NCBI GenBank assembly: GCA_902461815.1
Contig: CABPZE010000024.1
Location: 1 to 29,157, forward strand
Source: CAG-390 sp003523225
GTDB taxonomy: Bacteria > Bacillota > Clostridia > Oscillospirales > CAG-272
Direction: 5' to 3'
Length of the DNA: 29,157 bases
The position numbers were made by a program, and so were the translations under genes. Below, in pieces: positions 7,411-13,397 of this stretch. The notes below the pieces were generated by a model that saw only the letters and a list, made by a program, of their open reading frames with translations, did no database searches and had not been told where the DNA came from. The first letter of the stretch is position 1; every line of letters begins with the position of its first letter.

Positions 7411-9042
7411 TCAGTTCAGATCGTTGCCCAGCTCGCAGGTATACAGCCACTCAACGCAGTCGCCGTCGCGCAGGCGGTATTCGCCGCATCCGACGGACGG
7501 GATCTCACCGTTTACGCGGTACATCCAGCCTGAAAGGTCGCCGCAGTCATACTCGTAGAGGTAACTTATCCCCTCAATATACCGCATTCCGTTGCTCTCT
7601 ACGTGTATGCCGTATTTCCGCGCCGCCGCGATCAGCAGGTCGTATACCGTGTCTCCCTCGCAAAATGTAAATCCGGCTGCTTCAAGTACAACTCCGTCTG
7701 CGGGGATATGCTCCGAGCTGACTTTGCCCACTGCGCTGTCACATCGGATAGTAAGCGTTACCGTTCCGGCAATATCAGACCTTTCCTGGGCATCGGTGCC
7801 GTAATAGCTGTCGGCTGAGCGGATGTCGGTCAGCAGTACAACACAGAGAAGGAGCGCGGCAATGACGGCGACAAACAGGAAATTCTTATAGTTCCTTTTG
7901 CCGGACACAGCCAGGATAATGCAAGCCGCAAGCGCGGCGGCAAGTATAAAAAGGGATGCCCAGAGTTTATAACCGGGGGCTTTGCGGTTGTCCGGCTGGG
8001 GAGCGGAAGACTCTGTTTGCGGCTCTGACGTGCCGGGTGTCGCGTCTGTTTGCAAGCCGGTTTCCGGGTATGTGTCAGATGACGCGGTATCATCATTTCC
8101 GAACAGATAAAGCGGACCGAGCCCCGCACGCAGGCGGTACAGGGCGACAAGCGAGTAAAGCGCCTGCGCGGTGGAGGTGGCGTTGCTTTCTCCCGCTTCC
8201 GTGTGGCAGAAGCTGCCGTCCTCCAGCCGGAATCGCAGAAGCGCGTCGGTAAGATCTGCGCCGTTTTTTTCAAACCGTGCGTCGGCGGCGGGGTCGATAC
8301 CGACCGAGGCGAGCGCGGTTATGACCTGAGCAATGCTTTCGGGGTTTTCGGTGCCGTAGCTTTTATATCCGCCGTTTTCAAGCTGCATACTGCCAAGCAG
8401 GTCGAGCGCGCCGTCCACGGCATCGCACACGGCAGGGTCGGAGTCATAATACGGCGCAAGCGTCTGGATCGTCATGGCGGTAACGTCAACGTCAGACCTC
8501 TCGCCGCCCAGCGCCCAGCCGCCGTCGGCAAGGCGGAGAGAAAGGAGCTTTTCTTTGATATCTTCCGCGCTGTGTTCTCCGGCGATACCGTTGTTTGCAA
8601 GATGCAATGCAAATATCCAGCTCATGATCCCCTGCGCACCTGCGGTCTGCGCGGCAACGTCGGCGACTGCCGGGCTGTCCGCCCTCCCGCAGGCGACAAG
8701 TAAAAGGGCGCAGCGCTGACGCGCGACAGCTCCCGATATCTTTCCGTCTCCGAGCCGCGCCTCAAGCGCGGCGGCATATGCGGAAAAGTCAAGCTCCGGG
8801 CGGTACTGCCTCAGCGCAAGCACGAACCATTCTGAGGTCTGTCCCGCGCCTGCGGCAAGCGCGCCGTCAAGCCATTCCTGAGCTGTGGCGGCGTTGTTTT
8901 TTGCCGCCTCGCGGCAGATGATGCCGTCGATCAGTTGTTCGTTATCCTGCGCTCCGGCAGACAGCGCCGCCGCGGCAAGTACCGCGATCAGTACGACCGC
9001 GGCAAGCATGCGCCGCATGACGGATGCGGTTTTATTCCGCAT
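7411..9042 (-). CDS. Transcobalamin-like membrane protein: alpha/alpha toroid, two membrane helices, DUF4430 domain
   Basis: This is a 543-aa surface protein, probably binding cobalamin. I start it at ATG 9042, which overlaps the stop of the preceding gene by 11 bases. Residues 1-31 are a signal peptide. Residues 35-305 form a terpenoid-cyclase/prenyltransferase-type alpha/alpha toroid with repeats ending in LADGGWALGG (171-180), LENGGYKSYG (221-230) and LEDGSFCH (273-280). A Thr/Ser/Pro linker (312-354) follows, then helices at 358-380 and 387-405. Residues 425-537 are a DUF4430 domain (GWMYRVNGEIPSVGCGEYRL). Animal transcobalamin and intrinsic factor hold B12 between an N-terminal toroid and a C-terminal beta domain related to DUF4430. 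Here the order is the same, with a membrane hairpin inserted, leaving both lobes outside. Position between a B12 riboswitch and a CbrT transporter supports B12 capture; direct binding is inferred. Confidence 0.85.
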   Translation of the reverse strand: MRNKTASVMRRMLAAVVLIAVLAAAALSAGAQDNEQLIDGIICREAAKNNAATAQEWLDGALAAGAGQTSEWFVLALRQYRPELDFSAYAAALEARLGDGKISGAVARQRCALLLVACGRADSPAVADVAAQTAGAQGIMSWIFALHLANNGIAGEHSAEDIKEKLLSLRLADGGWALGGERSDVDVTAMTIQTLAPYYDSDPAVCDAVDGALDLLGSMQLENGGYKSYGTENPESIAQVITALASVGIDPAADARFEKNGADLTDALLRFRLEDGSFCHTEAGESNATSTAQALYSLVALYRLRAGLGPLYLFGNDDTASSDTYPETGLQTDATPGTSEPQTESSAPQPDNRKAPGYKLWASLFILAAALAACIILAVSGKRNYKNFLFVAVIAALLLCVVLLTDIRSADSYYGTDAQERSDIAGTVTLTIRCDSAVGKVSSEHIPADGVVLEAAGFTFCEGDTVYDLLIAAARKYGIHVESNGMRYIEGISYLYEYDCGDLSGWMYRVNGEIPSVGCGEYRLRDGDCVEWLYTCELGNDLN

Positions 9043-9829
9043 ATTTATTTTTTCTCCGGGACACGCAAAGGGCTGCTCCGAGTGCCGCGGCAAATACGGC
9101 AAGGCAGATCACCCCGCCTGCAATGTCGCCGGTGGAGGGGGATGCGACGGTTACGGCACACACGGGAGGAACCAGCACGGCGCTTTCCGATACGGCGCTC
9201 AGTGTGTGCGCGCCGCCCTCAAGCGTCAGCGTGACCTTACCCTCGGCGTCGGTCACAAAGGAGGAGGGAACTCCGTCTACCGTGATAACGGCTCCGGCAA
9301 CGGGCTTTACGACAGGATTCCAGCTTTCGTCATATCCGGCGGCGGAAAGGGTGAGGGTCAGCTTTTCTCCGGCTTCCGCAGTGACGTTGTTAACGTCAAA
9401 AAAGCAAAAGGTGTCGGAAAATGCGGCGGTGTCGGTATAGACAAAGGCGGTAAGATGATCCCCGTCCTTTACGGTATCGGTAAGTCCCATGGCGGACGCG
9501 TTGTTCAGATAGTAGCCGTAGCTTCCGCCGTTCTGAACGCCCCATAGCTTTGCAATGCAAAGTCCGTATGCGCCGACCTCGGAGGCATATCCGGCGGCGG
9601 CTCCGCCCGAAAATCCCGCTTCGTGTGCCAGAAAAAGGGCGTCGTTGATGGTAAGCGCGCCGTCGCCGTCGGCATCGGTCACGTTTATTGCTTCCTGCGT
9701 CATTACAAGACTGCCGTTTGCGATCGTAACGTACACGGTCACGCCGCCAGCGGCGAGTGCGGGAACGATTGCAAGGCAGGAAATTACGGCAATTACCGCA
9801 ATGAGGGCAGTGATCTTTCTGAGTTTCAT
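9032..9829 (-). CDS. Wall-anchored DUF4430-like protein of the B12 operon
   Basis: This is a secreted, probably sortase-anchored protein of 265 aa. The start is ATG 9829 with AAGGAG about 9 bases upstream, giving MKLRKITALIAVIAVISCLA as the signal peptide. Residues 28-145 resemble the transcobalamin beta-domain/DUF4430 fold: GGVTVYVTIANGSLVMTQEA, a calcium-loop-like DADGDGALTINDAL (52-65), KLWGVQNGGSYGYYLNNASA (94-113) and VKDGDHLTAFVY (120-131). Residues 146-228 look like an Ig-like/regulatory beta sandwich (AVITVDGVPSSFVTDAEGKV). The tail PSTGD (231-235), a hydrophobic span and RRKNK form a cell-wall sorting signal. The neighbours suggest that it presents cobalamin at the wall and hands it inward; this role is inferred. 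Confidence 0.82.
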   Translation of the reverse strand: MKLRKITALIAVIAVISCLAIVPALAAGGVTVYVTIANGSLVMTQEAINVTDADGDGALTINDALFLAHEAGFSGGAAAGYASEVGAYGLCIAKLWGVQNGGSYGYYLNNASAMGLTDTVKDGDHLTAFVYTDTAAFSDTFCFFDVNNVTAEAGEKLTLTLSAAGYDESWNPVVKPVAGAVITVDGVPSSFVTDAEGKVTLTLEGGAHTLSAVSESAVLVPPVCAVTVASPSTGDIAGGVICLAVFAAALGAALCVSRRKNKYAE

Positions 9830-9892
9830 TTTGGTTTTCTCCTTAAAGATAAAAAATAATGTTGTTATAAAATACAACGCCTCGTGGCGGTA

Positions 9893-10192
9893 TTATCCGT
9901 TTGATCCATCGTCCTTTGAGAGCTTCTTGCGCGCTTCGGTGCGCCGCTGCTTTGCGCGTATCCGCTTTTCAAGGTTTCTTTGCGGACGGTCGTCGTCGCG
10001 CATAGGCTTCAGCCCCGCCGCCTCAAGCGCCCGCGGCCACGGACCGAGCTGCGCCTTTATCGCGCAGACCTCGGCGTCGGTAAAGTCACGGCGCTGCGGA
10101 TATCTTTCTTCTCCCGCCGACCGGAGGTCGCGGCTTTTGTCTGTCAGCAGCTTTATGCAGTCCTCGCGCGTGTATTTTTCGTCTTTGTTCAT
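9893..10192 (-). CDS. Small homing-endonuclease-associated-repeat protein
   Basis: This is a 99-aa, highly charged cytosolic protein. Residues 8-62 (YTREDCIKLL, then RRDFTDAEVCAIKAQLGPWP and RALEAAGLKP) match the homing endonuclease associated repeat (HNH_repeat type): a short helical module with the ending G-x-W-x-x-A-L-x-x-A-G-L. The basic C-terminus (RNLEKRIRAKQRRTEARKK) could bind nucleic acid. No nuclease domain is present. ATG 10192 has GGGGG about 6 bases upstream and lies just past the riboswitch terminator, so it is the first gene controlled by B12. Its role in the operon is unknown; such proteins are widespread orphans in Clostridia. Confidence 0.8.
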   Translation of the reverse strand: MNKDEKYTREDCIKLLTDKSRDLRSAGEERYPQRRDFTDAEVCAIKAQLGPWPRALEAAGLKPMRDDDRPQRNLEKRIRAKQRRTEARKKLSKDDGSNG

Positions 10193-10212
10193 GCTTGCCC
10201 CCGAAAATTAAT

Positions 10213-10253
10213 AAAAACAAAAACGCTCCTTCCGCCATATGGCGGAAAGAGCG
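10213..10253 (-). terminator. Riboswitch-controlled intrinsic terminator
   Basis: Read on the minus strand, a 13-bp stem (10253-10241 with 10236-10224, one mismatched G-T) with loop ATAT is followed by TTTTTGTTTTT. It sits between the cobalamin aptamer and the first ORF, where an expression-platform terminator belongs. B12 binding should favour it. Confidence 0.9.
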
Positions 10254-10369
10254 CAGCAGCATCAAAAATCCCGATGGAAAAGCACATCCGACACTTCTCC
10301 CGCGGAATAAGTAAAACGGCTGCACTCTTCATGACCCAAAAGTGTTCCGGCATATGCCGGTGACCTTGC

Positions 10370-10490
10370 GCTGTACGGCAGGTATTCCGACTTACGGGAG
10401 TCAATCTTACGTCCCGATCACGGTAATGGCGGTTGCGACGGATTTTCACCGAACTTCCCCCTCATCCGGACACGTCCGGAACCGTACTGC
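10370..10490 (-). promoter_or_regulatory. Cobalamin (B12) riboswitch aptamer
   Basis: On the minus strand the P1 arms GCAGTACGG (10490-10482) and CCGTACAGC (10378-10370) enclose the hallmark core. GGGGGAAG is followed by CGGTGAAAATCC (the conserved GGUGNNAAUCC), then an arm with ACCGCCATTACCGTGA corresponding to the CCGCCACUGUNA box. Last comes AAGTCGGAATACCTGCC, corresponding to AAGNCNGGANACCNGCC. Downstream, a CCGGCATATGCCGG palindrome (10347-10360) belongs to the expression platform. The assignment is by consensus; a covariance-model search (Rfam RF00174) would confirm it. Confidence 0.92.
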
Positions 10491-10579
10491 GAATATTTAA
10501 TTTATTTTTCTATCCGCGCGATAAGATCCTGCGGAGCCGCCGCAAGTTTTTTGCGACGCGCGCAATATGCGGCGTATTT

Positions 10580-10608
10580 ATTATAACACGTAAGGCTTTG
10601 TCAGTCAA
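10580..10608 (-). promoter_or_regulatory. Promoter of the B12 operon, overlapping the AraC stop codon
   Basis: On the minus strand: TTGACT (10608-10603), a 17-bp spacer and TATAAT (10585-10580). The -35 lies inside the last codons and TGA of the AraC gene ending at 10601. The start point should be near 10573, giving a leader of about 380 bases that holds the riboswitch and terminator. Confidence 0.85.
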
Positions 10609-11371
10609 TCCCCTTTTTTGCGGCACGAAATTCGCCGGGAGTCATGCCCTTGTGGTACTTATAGTATTTTGCAAACTGCGTCTCCCCCTGGAAGTCTGTC
10701 ATCTCCGCAATTTCAGCGAGCGAATATTTGGGGTCGTCAAGCAGGGACTCTATGTGAGAAAGGCGGGTCGAGGTGATGTATTCCTTAAGGCTGCCCCCGT
10801 ATTCACGGGTAAAAAGCCTTGACAGGTGGTCGGCGCTGTAACCGAAGCGGTGCGCGGCGTCCGTCACCGTAATGGCGCGCGCACAGTTGCGTCGCACCCA
10901 CGCCCGCGCCGAAGCCGCTACCGCGTTCCCGGAAAAAATCTGATTTTCGCACTGCATTCTGATGTCGCAAAAAAGCACCTGAACCAGATTGTTCAGCACT
11001 CCGCGCGGCGCTTCCGCCAGCGAGTTGTAGCAGTCCATCAGACTGAAAAGTGCGCGGGGGCGGGCGAGATCTGACAGTGCGGCGTGCTTGGGTATATCCG
11101 TAGGAATGTCCCCGTCAAACAGCACGTAGCAGAAGTCCACCGGACCTGCCGAGGGCTTGTAGCCTCCGGAGGGCGCATTCTGTTGTAAAAAGAGGAATTC
11201 CCCCTTTTTTACGTCGTATTTGCGGTCATTTTCGTATAAATGCAGCGTTCCGCCGAAGGAAACTATAAGGTCGCTGCGCGAATGTGCCTGCCGGCGGCGG
11301 TGCTGCCAGCCGGCATTCGGATGTACTGCCCTGCCCGACAGGTAGTAACGGTTTTCAAGATAATCAACCAT
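10601..11371 (-). CDS. AraC-family transcriptional regulator
   Basis: This is a 256-aa regulator with an N-terminal cupin-like sensing domain (about 15-90: DLIVSFGGTLHLYENDRKYD, KKGEFLFLQQNA). A C-terminal double HTH follows at about 155-252 (ITVTDAAHRFGYSADHLSRL and YSLAEIAEMTDFQGETQFAK, ending YHKGMTPGEFR). The start ATG 11371 has GGAGG 7-8 bases upstream. It is divergent from the exported phosphatase-fold lipoprotein at 11523. Two direct repeats next to that gene's promoter are a likely binding site. The cupin suggests a sugar ligand; which one is unknown. Confidence 0.92.
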   Translation of the reverse strand: MVDYLENRYYLSGRAVHPNAGWQHRRRQAHSRSDLIVSFGGTLHLYENDRKYDVKKGEFLFLQQNAPSGGYKPSAGPVDFCYVLFDGDIPTDIPKHAALSDLARPRALFSLMDCYNSLAEAPRGVLNNLVQVLFCDIRMQCENQIFSGNAVAASARAWVRRNCARAITVTDAAHRFGYSADHLSRLFTREYGGSLKEYITSTRLSHIESLLDDPKYSLAEIAEMTDFQGETQFAKYYKYHKGMTPGEFRAAKKGID

Positions 11372-11404
11372 ATTGTTTTCCTCCGTGCGTTTTCCTTACC
11401 TGAT

Positions 11405-11433
11405 ATTGTATCATATCCTGCGCCGGAACGCAA
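11405..11433 (-). promoter_or_regulatory. Promoter of the AraC gene
   Basis: On the minus strand: TTGCGT (11433-11428), a 17-bp spacer and TACAAT (11410-11405), about 35 bases before the ATG at 11371. Confidence 0.65.
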
Positions 11434-11453
11434 GATAAAAAAGATATTTTGCG

Positions 11454-11485
11454 TCGTATTTTTGGTTTGATGTATCGTATTTTTT
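11454..11485 (+). promoter_or_regulatory. Candidate AraC operator: direct repeats two helical turns apart
   Basis: TCGTATTTTT occurs at 11454-11463 and 11475-11484, a 21-bp period. The second copy ends 3 bases before the -35 of the downstream promoter. This is the geometry of AraC/XylS activator sites abutting -35. The cognate regulator is probably the divergent AraC gene. Confidence 0.55.
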
Positions 11486-11487
11486 CC

Positions 11488-11516
11488 TTGACACATACAT
11501 TTGTCTATGATAAAAT
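11488..11516 (+). promoter_or_regulatory. Promoter directly abutting the start codon (leaderless)
   Basis: TTGACA (11488-11493), a 17-bp spacer and TAAAAT (11511-11516). ATG 11523 is 6 bases after the -10, so the transcript should begin at or within a base or two of the AUG. No Shine-Dalgarno is present. Confidence 0.75.
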
Positions 11517-11522
11517 GAAAGC

Positions 11523-13154
11523 ATGAAAAAAATATGTGTTTTTGCCGCGTTGTTTTTGCTTCTTGCGGCGTTATCAGCCTGTTCCCCCACCGCCCCGCAT
11601 ACGGAGGACGAGATACTTCTTACCCCGGTCAGCGCGGGGCAAAGCGGGTTCAGAATAATAATTCCGCGCAGTGCCGGCAGTGACGAACAGCAGGCGGCGC
11701 GTATCCTGCGTGATGCGATAAAGGCGGCTTGCGGCTGCGAGCTTGAGATCGGCGACGACTACACCAACGAAAACCGTGGGATACTGCCCGGCGAGTTTGA
11801 AATTCTGGTTGGTGATACCGGGCGCGAGGAAAGCCGAGCACTTTCCCGCCGCCTGCGTGTGGGCGACTGTGCCGTTGCGGTTTCGGGCGGCAAGCTGTTG
11901 GTAATGGGCGGTACGCAGGAGCTGACGCTTGCGGCGGCTCAGGAGCTTGCCGGGGCGCTCTCCGCCGACGAGGACGGAAATCTTTACATCCGCCGCTCCC
12001 AGTGCTTTACGCATGAGGGCGAATATGATGTAGAGGAAATTCTGATAGACGGTACAGATGCAAGAGATTACCGCATAGTCTATCCGGCTGGCGACAGCGA
12101 AGCCGAAAAGCTTGCCTCTGCACTTCGCGCACATCTGCTTTCGGCGGCGGGCATACGTATGTCAGTCGTATCTGACGCAAAGGGAGCGGAAGGCAAGGAG
12201 ATACTGCTTGGCAGGACAAACCGAGAGAGCGCGGCAGTCAGGGCGGCGCTTGACGGAATGGGTGAGGGCGAGAGCCGTATCATTCCGGAAAACGGCAGTA
12301 TTTTCATTGCGGGATATGACATTTATGCGCTGAGATATGCCGTCAATAGCCTTTTAAGCGGTGCTTTGTCGGCGGACGCGGCAAATGAGGGAAAAATAAA
12401 CGCAGGACTCGGCGGCAGTGTGATAAAGGACAGTAATCCGCGTATGTCGGTGATGAGCTTCAATATCCTTTGCACCCTGAATGACGATCCCTCCCGCGCC
12501 GACCTTGTCGTTAAGACGGTCAGGGCACGTATGCCGGACAGCGTGGGCTTTCAGGAGGTCACGACGCAGTGGCTCGACATACTTGTGCGGGAGCTTGGCG
12601 ACGTTTACGACTGGGTGGGGGAGATAAACGACCCCGGCGGTCAGAACTGGCGCAACGCGATCTTTTACCGCCGCGACCGTCTGGAGCTGGTCTCTACCGA
12701 AACACGGTGGCTTTCAGCCACGCCGTCAAAGCATTCAAAGCTTGACTCATCCTCTCAGTACCGCATATTTACGCTTGCTCACTTCCGCCGTATTGACGGC
12801 GGCGGGGAGTATTACCATGTGAACACTCACCTTGATTATAACGATGCCGCGCGCAAGCCTCAGATAAATGTACTGAGGAATGCGCTGGAGCGCCTTGAGC
12901 TGCCCTTTGTGGTGACGGGGGACTTCAACTTTACTCCCTCAAGCGAGTATTACCGGCTTATGACCGCCGAGGGCGTGTCGGACGCAAAATATCTTACCTC
13001 TGACCGGGACGACGTGAACACCTGCGAGGTGAACATTATCGACTATTGCTATGTGTCGGAGGGGGATTTCAATGTCCGTATCTATCGTGTGGAGGATGAG
13101 CTCATATGCTCTGATCACCGCGCAGTTTATGTAGAGTTTTCAATGTTCTCATAA
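11523..13154 (+). CDS. Exported lipoprotein with endonuclease/exonuclease/phosphatase domain
   Basis: This is a 543-aa lipoprotein (lipobox LSAC, Cys20). Residues 305-543 form a complete EEP (DNase I-like) domain with the usual metal and catalytic positions: Asn314 in MSFNIL, Glu345 in GFQEV, His436 in NTHLD, Asp467 and Asn469 in GDFNF, Asp507, and Asp531-His532 in SDH. Before it are two copies of an alpha/beta module (about 43-155 and 183-295), each with an EILVG/EILLG strand followed by R-E-S; they recall the N-terminal domains that precede glycosidase catalytic domains. Surface EEP proteins act on phosphodiesters or sugar phosphates; the substrate here is unknown. It is likely controlled by the divergent AraC. 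Confidence 0.88.
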   Translation: MKKICVFAALFLLLAALSACSPTAPHTEDEILLTPVSAGQSGFRIIIPRSAGSDEQQAARILRDAIKAACGCELEIGDDYTNENRGILPGEFEILVGDTGREESRALSRRLRVGDCAVAVSGGKLLVMGGTQELTLAAAQELAGALSADEDGNLYIRRSQCFTHEGEYDVEEILIDGTDARDYRIVYPAGDSEAEKLASALRAHLLSAAGIRMSVVSDAKGAEGKEILLGRTNRESAAVRAALDGMGEGESRIIPENGSIFIAGYDIYALRYAVNSLLSGALSADAANEGKINAGLGGSVIKDSNPRMSVMSFNILCTLNDDPSRADLVVKTVRARMPDSVGFQEVTTQWLDILVRELGDVYDWVGEINDPGGQNWRNAIFYRRDRLELVSTETRWLSATPSKHSKLDSSSQYRIFTLAHFRRIDGGGEYYHVNTHLDYNDAARKPQINVLRNALERLELPFVVTGDFNFTPSSEYYRLMTAEGVSDAKYLTSDRDDVNTCEVNIIDYCYVSEGDFNVRIYRVEDELICSDHRAVYVEFSMFS

Positions 13155-13162
13155 AAATAATA

Positions 13163-13364
13163 TAGCCAATTGTAAAACTGCGTTTTACAATTGAGATCCG
13201 CGCGGCGGGGATACGCGCGCTTATCGCCGCTCGCCAAAATCGCGGATTTTGGCGGCTCCCCTCGGCGCGCGGACTCGCTTGGCACGTCTATGCGGTGTTT
13301 TTCGTCGGCAAAGCCACCGAAAAAACGGATTTTATTTTAAATTGCCGACTTTTACAATCGGCTG
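13163..13364. mobile_element. MITE-like element, complete copy
   Basis: This roughly 200-bp non-coding element has terminal inverted repeats AGCCRATTGTAAAA (13164-13177 and 13350-13363 reversed; 13/14 match). It is flanked by an exact 12-bp direct repeat ATAAAAATAATA (13151-13162 and 13365-13376), read as a target-site duplication. Inside are perfect hairpins: CAATTGTAAAA/TTTTACAATTG, GCCAAAATC-GCG-GATTTTGGC, and a long-range pair TCCGCGCG/CGCGCGGA. Its first 122 bases recur at 29036-29157 with two substitutions. It has no ORF, so any transposase acts in trans. It landed at the stop codon of the lipoprotein gene. Confidence 0.8.
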
Positions 13365-13397
13365 ATAAAAATAATAAATAAGGAGAAAACAAAAACA

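Noticed and set aside
7411..9042. Squalene/terpene cyclase enzyme assignment for the toroid protein
   Set aside because: The protein is exported, lacks a DxDD-type catalytic motif in the visible repeats, and carries DUF4430 inside a B12 operon, so a binding role fits better.
9032..9829. Dockerin of a cellulosome
   Set aside because: There is only one calcium-loop-like segment, it is N-terminal within a DUF4430-like domain, and no cohesin or glycosidase neighbours are present.
13151..13376. Flanking ATAAAAATAATA repeats as mere AT-rich chance
   Set aside because: The match is 12 of 12 and each copy abuts the terminal inverted repeat by one base. Target duplication is the better explanation, although low complexity is noted.
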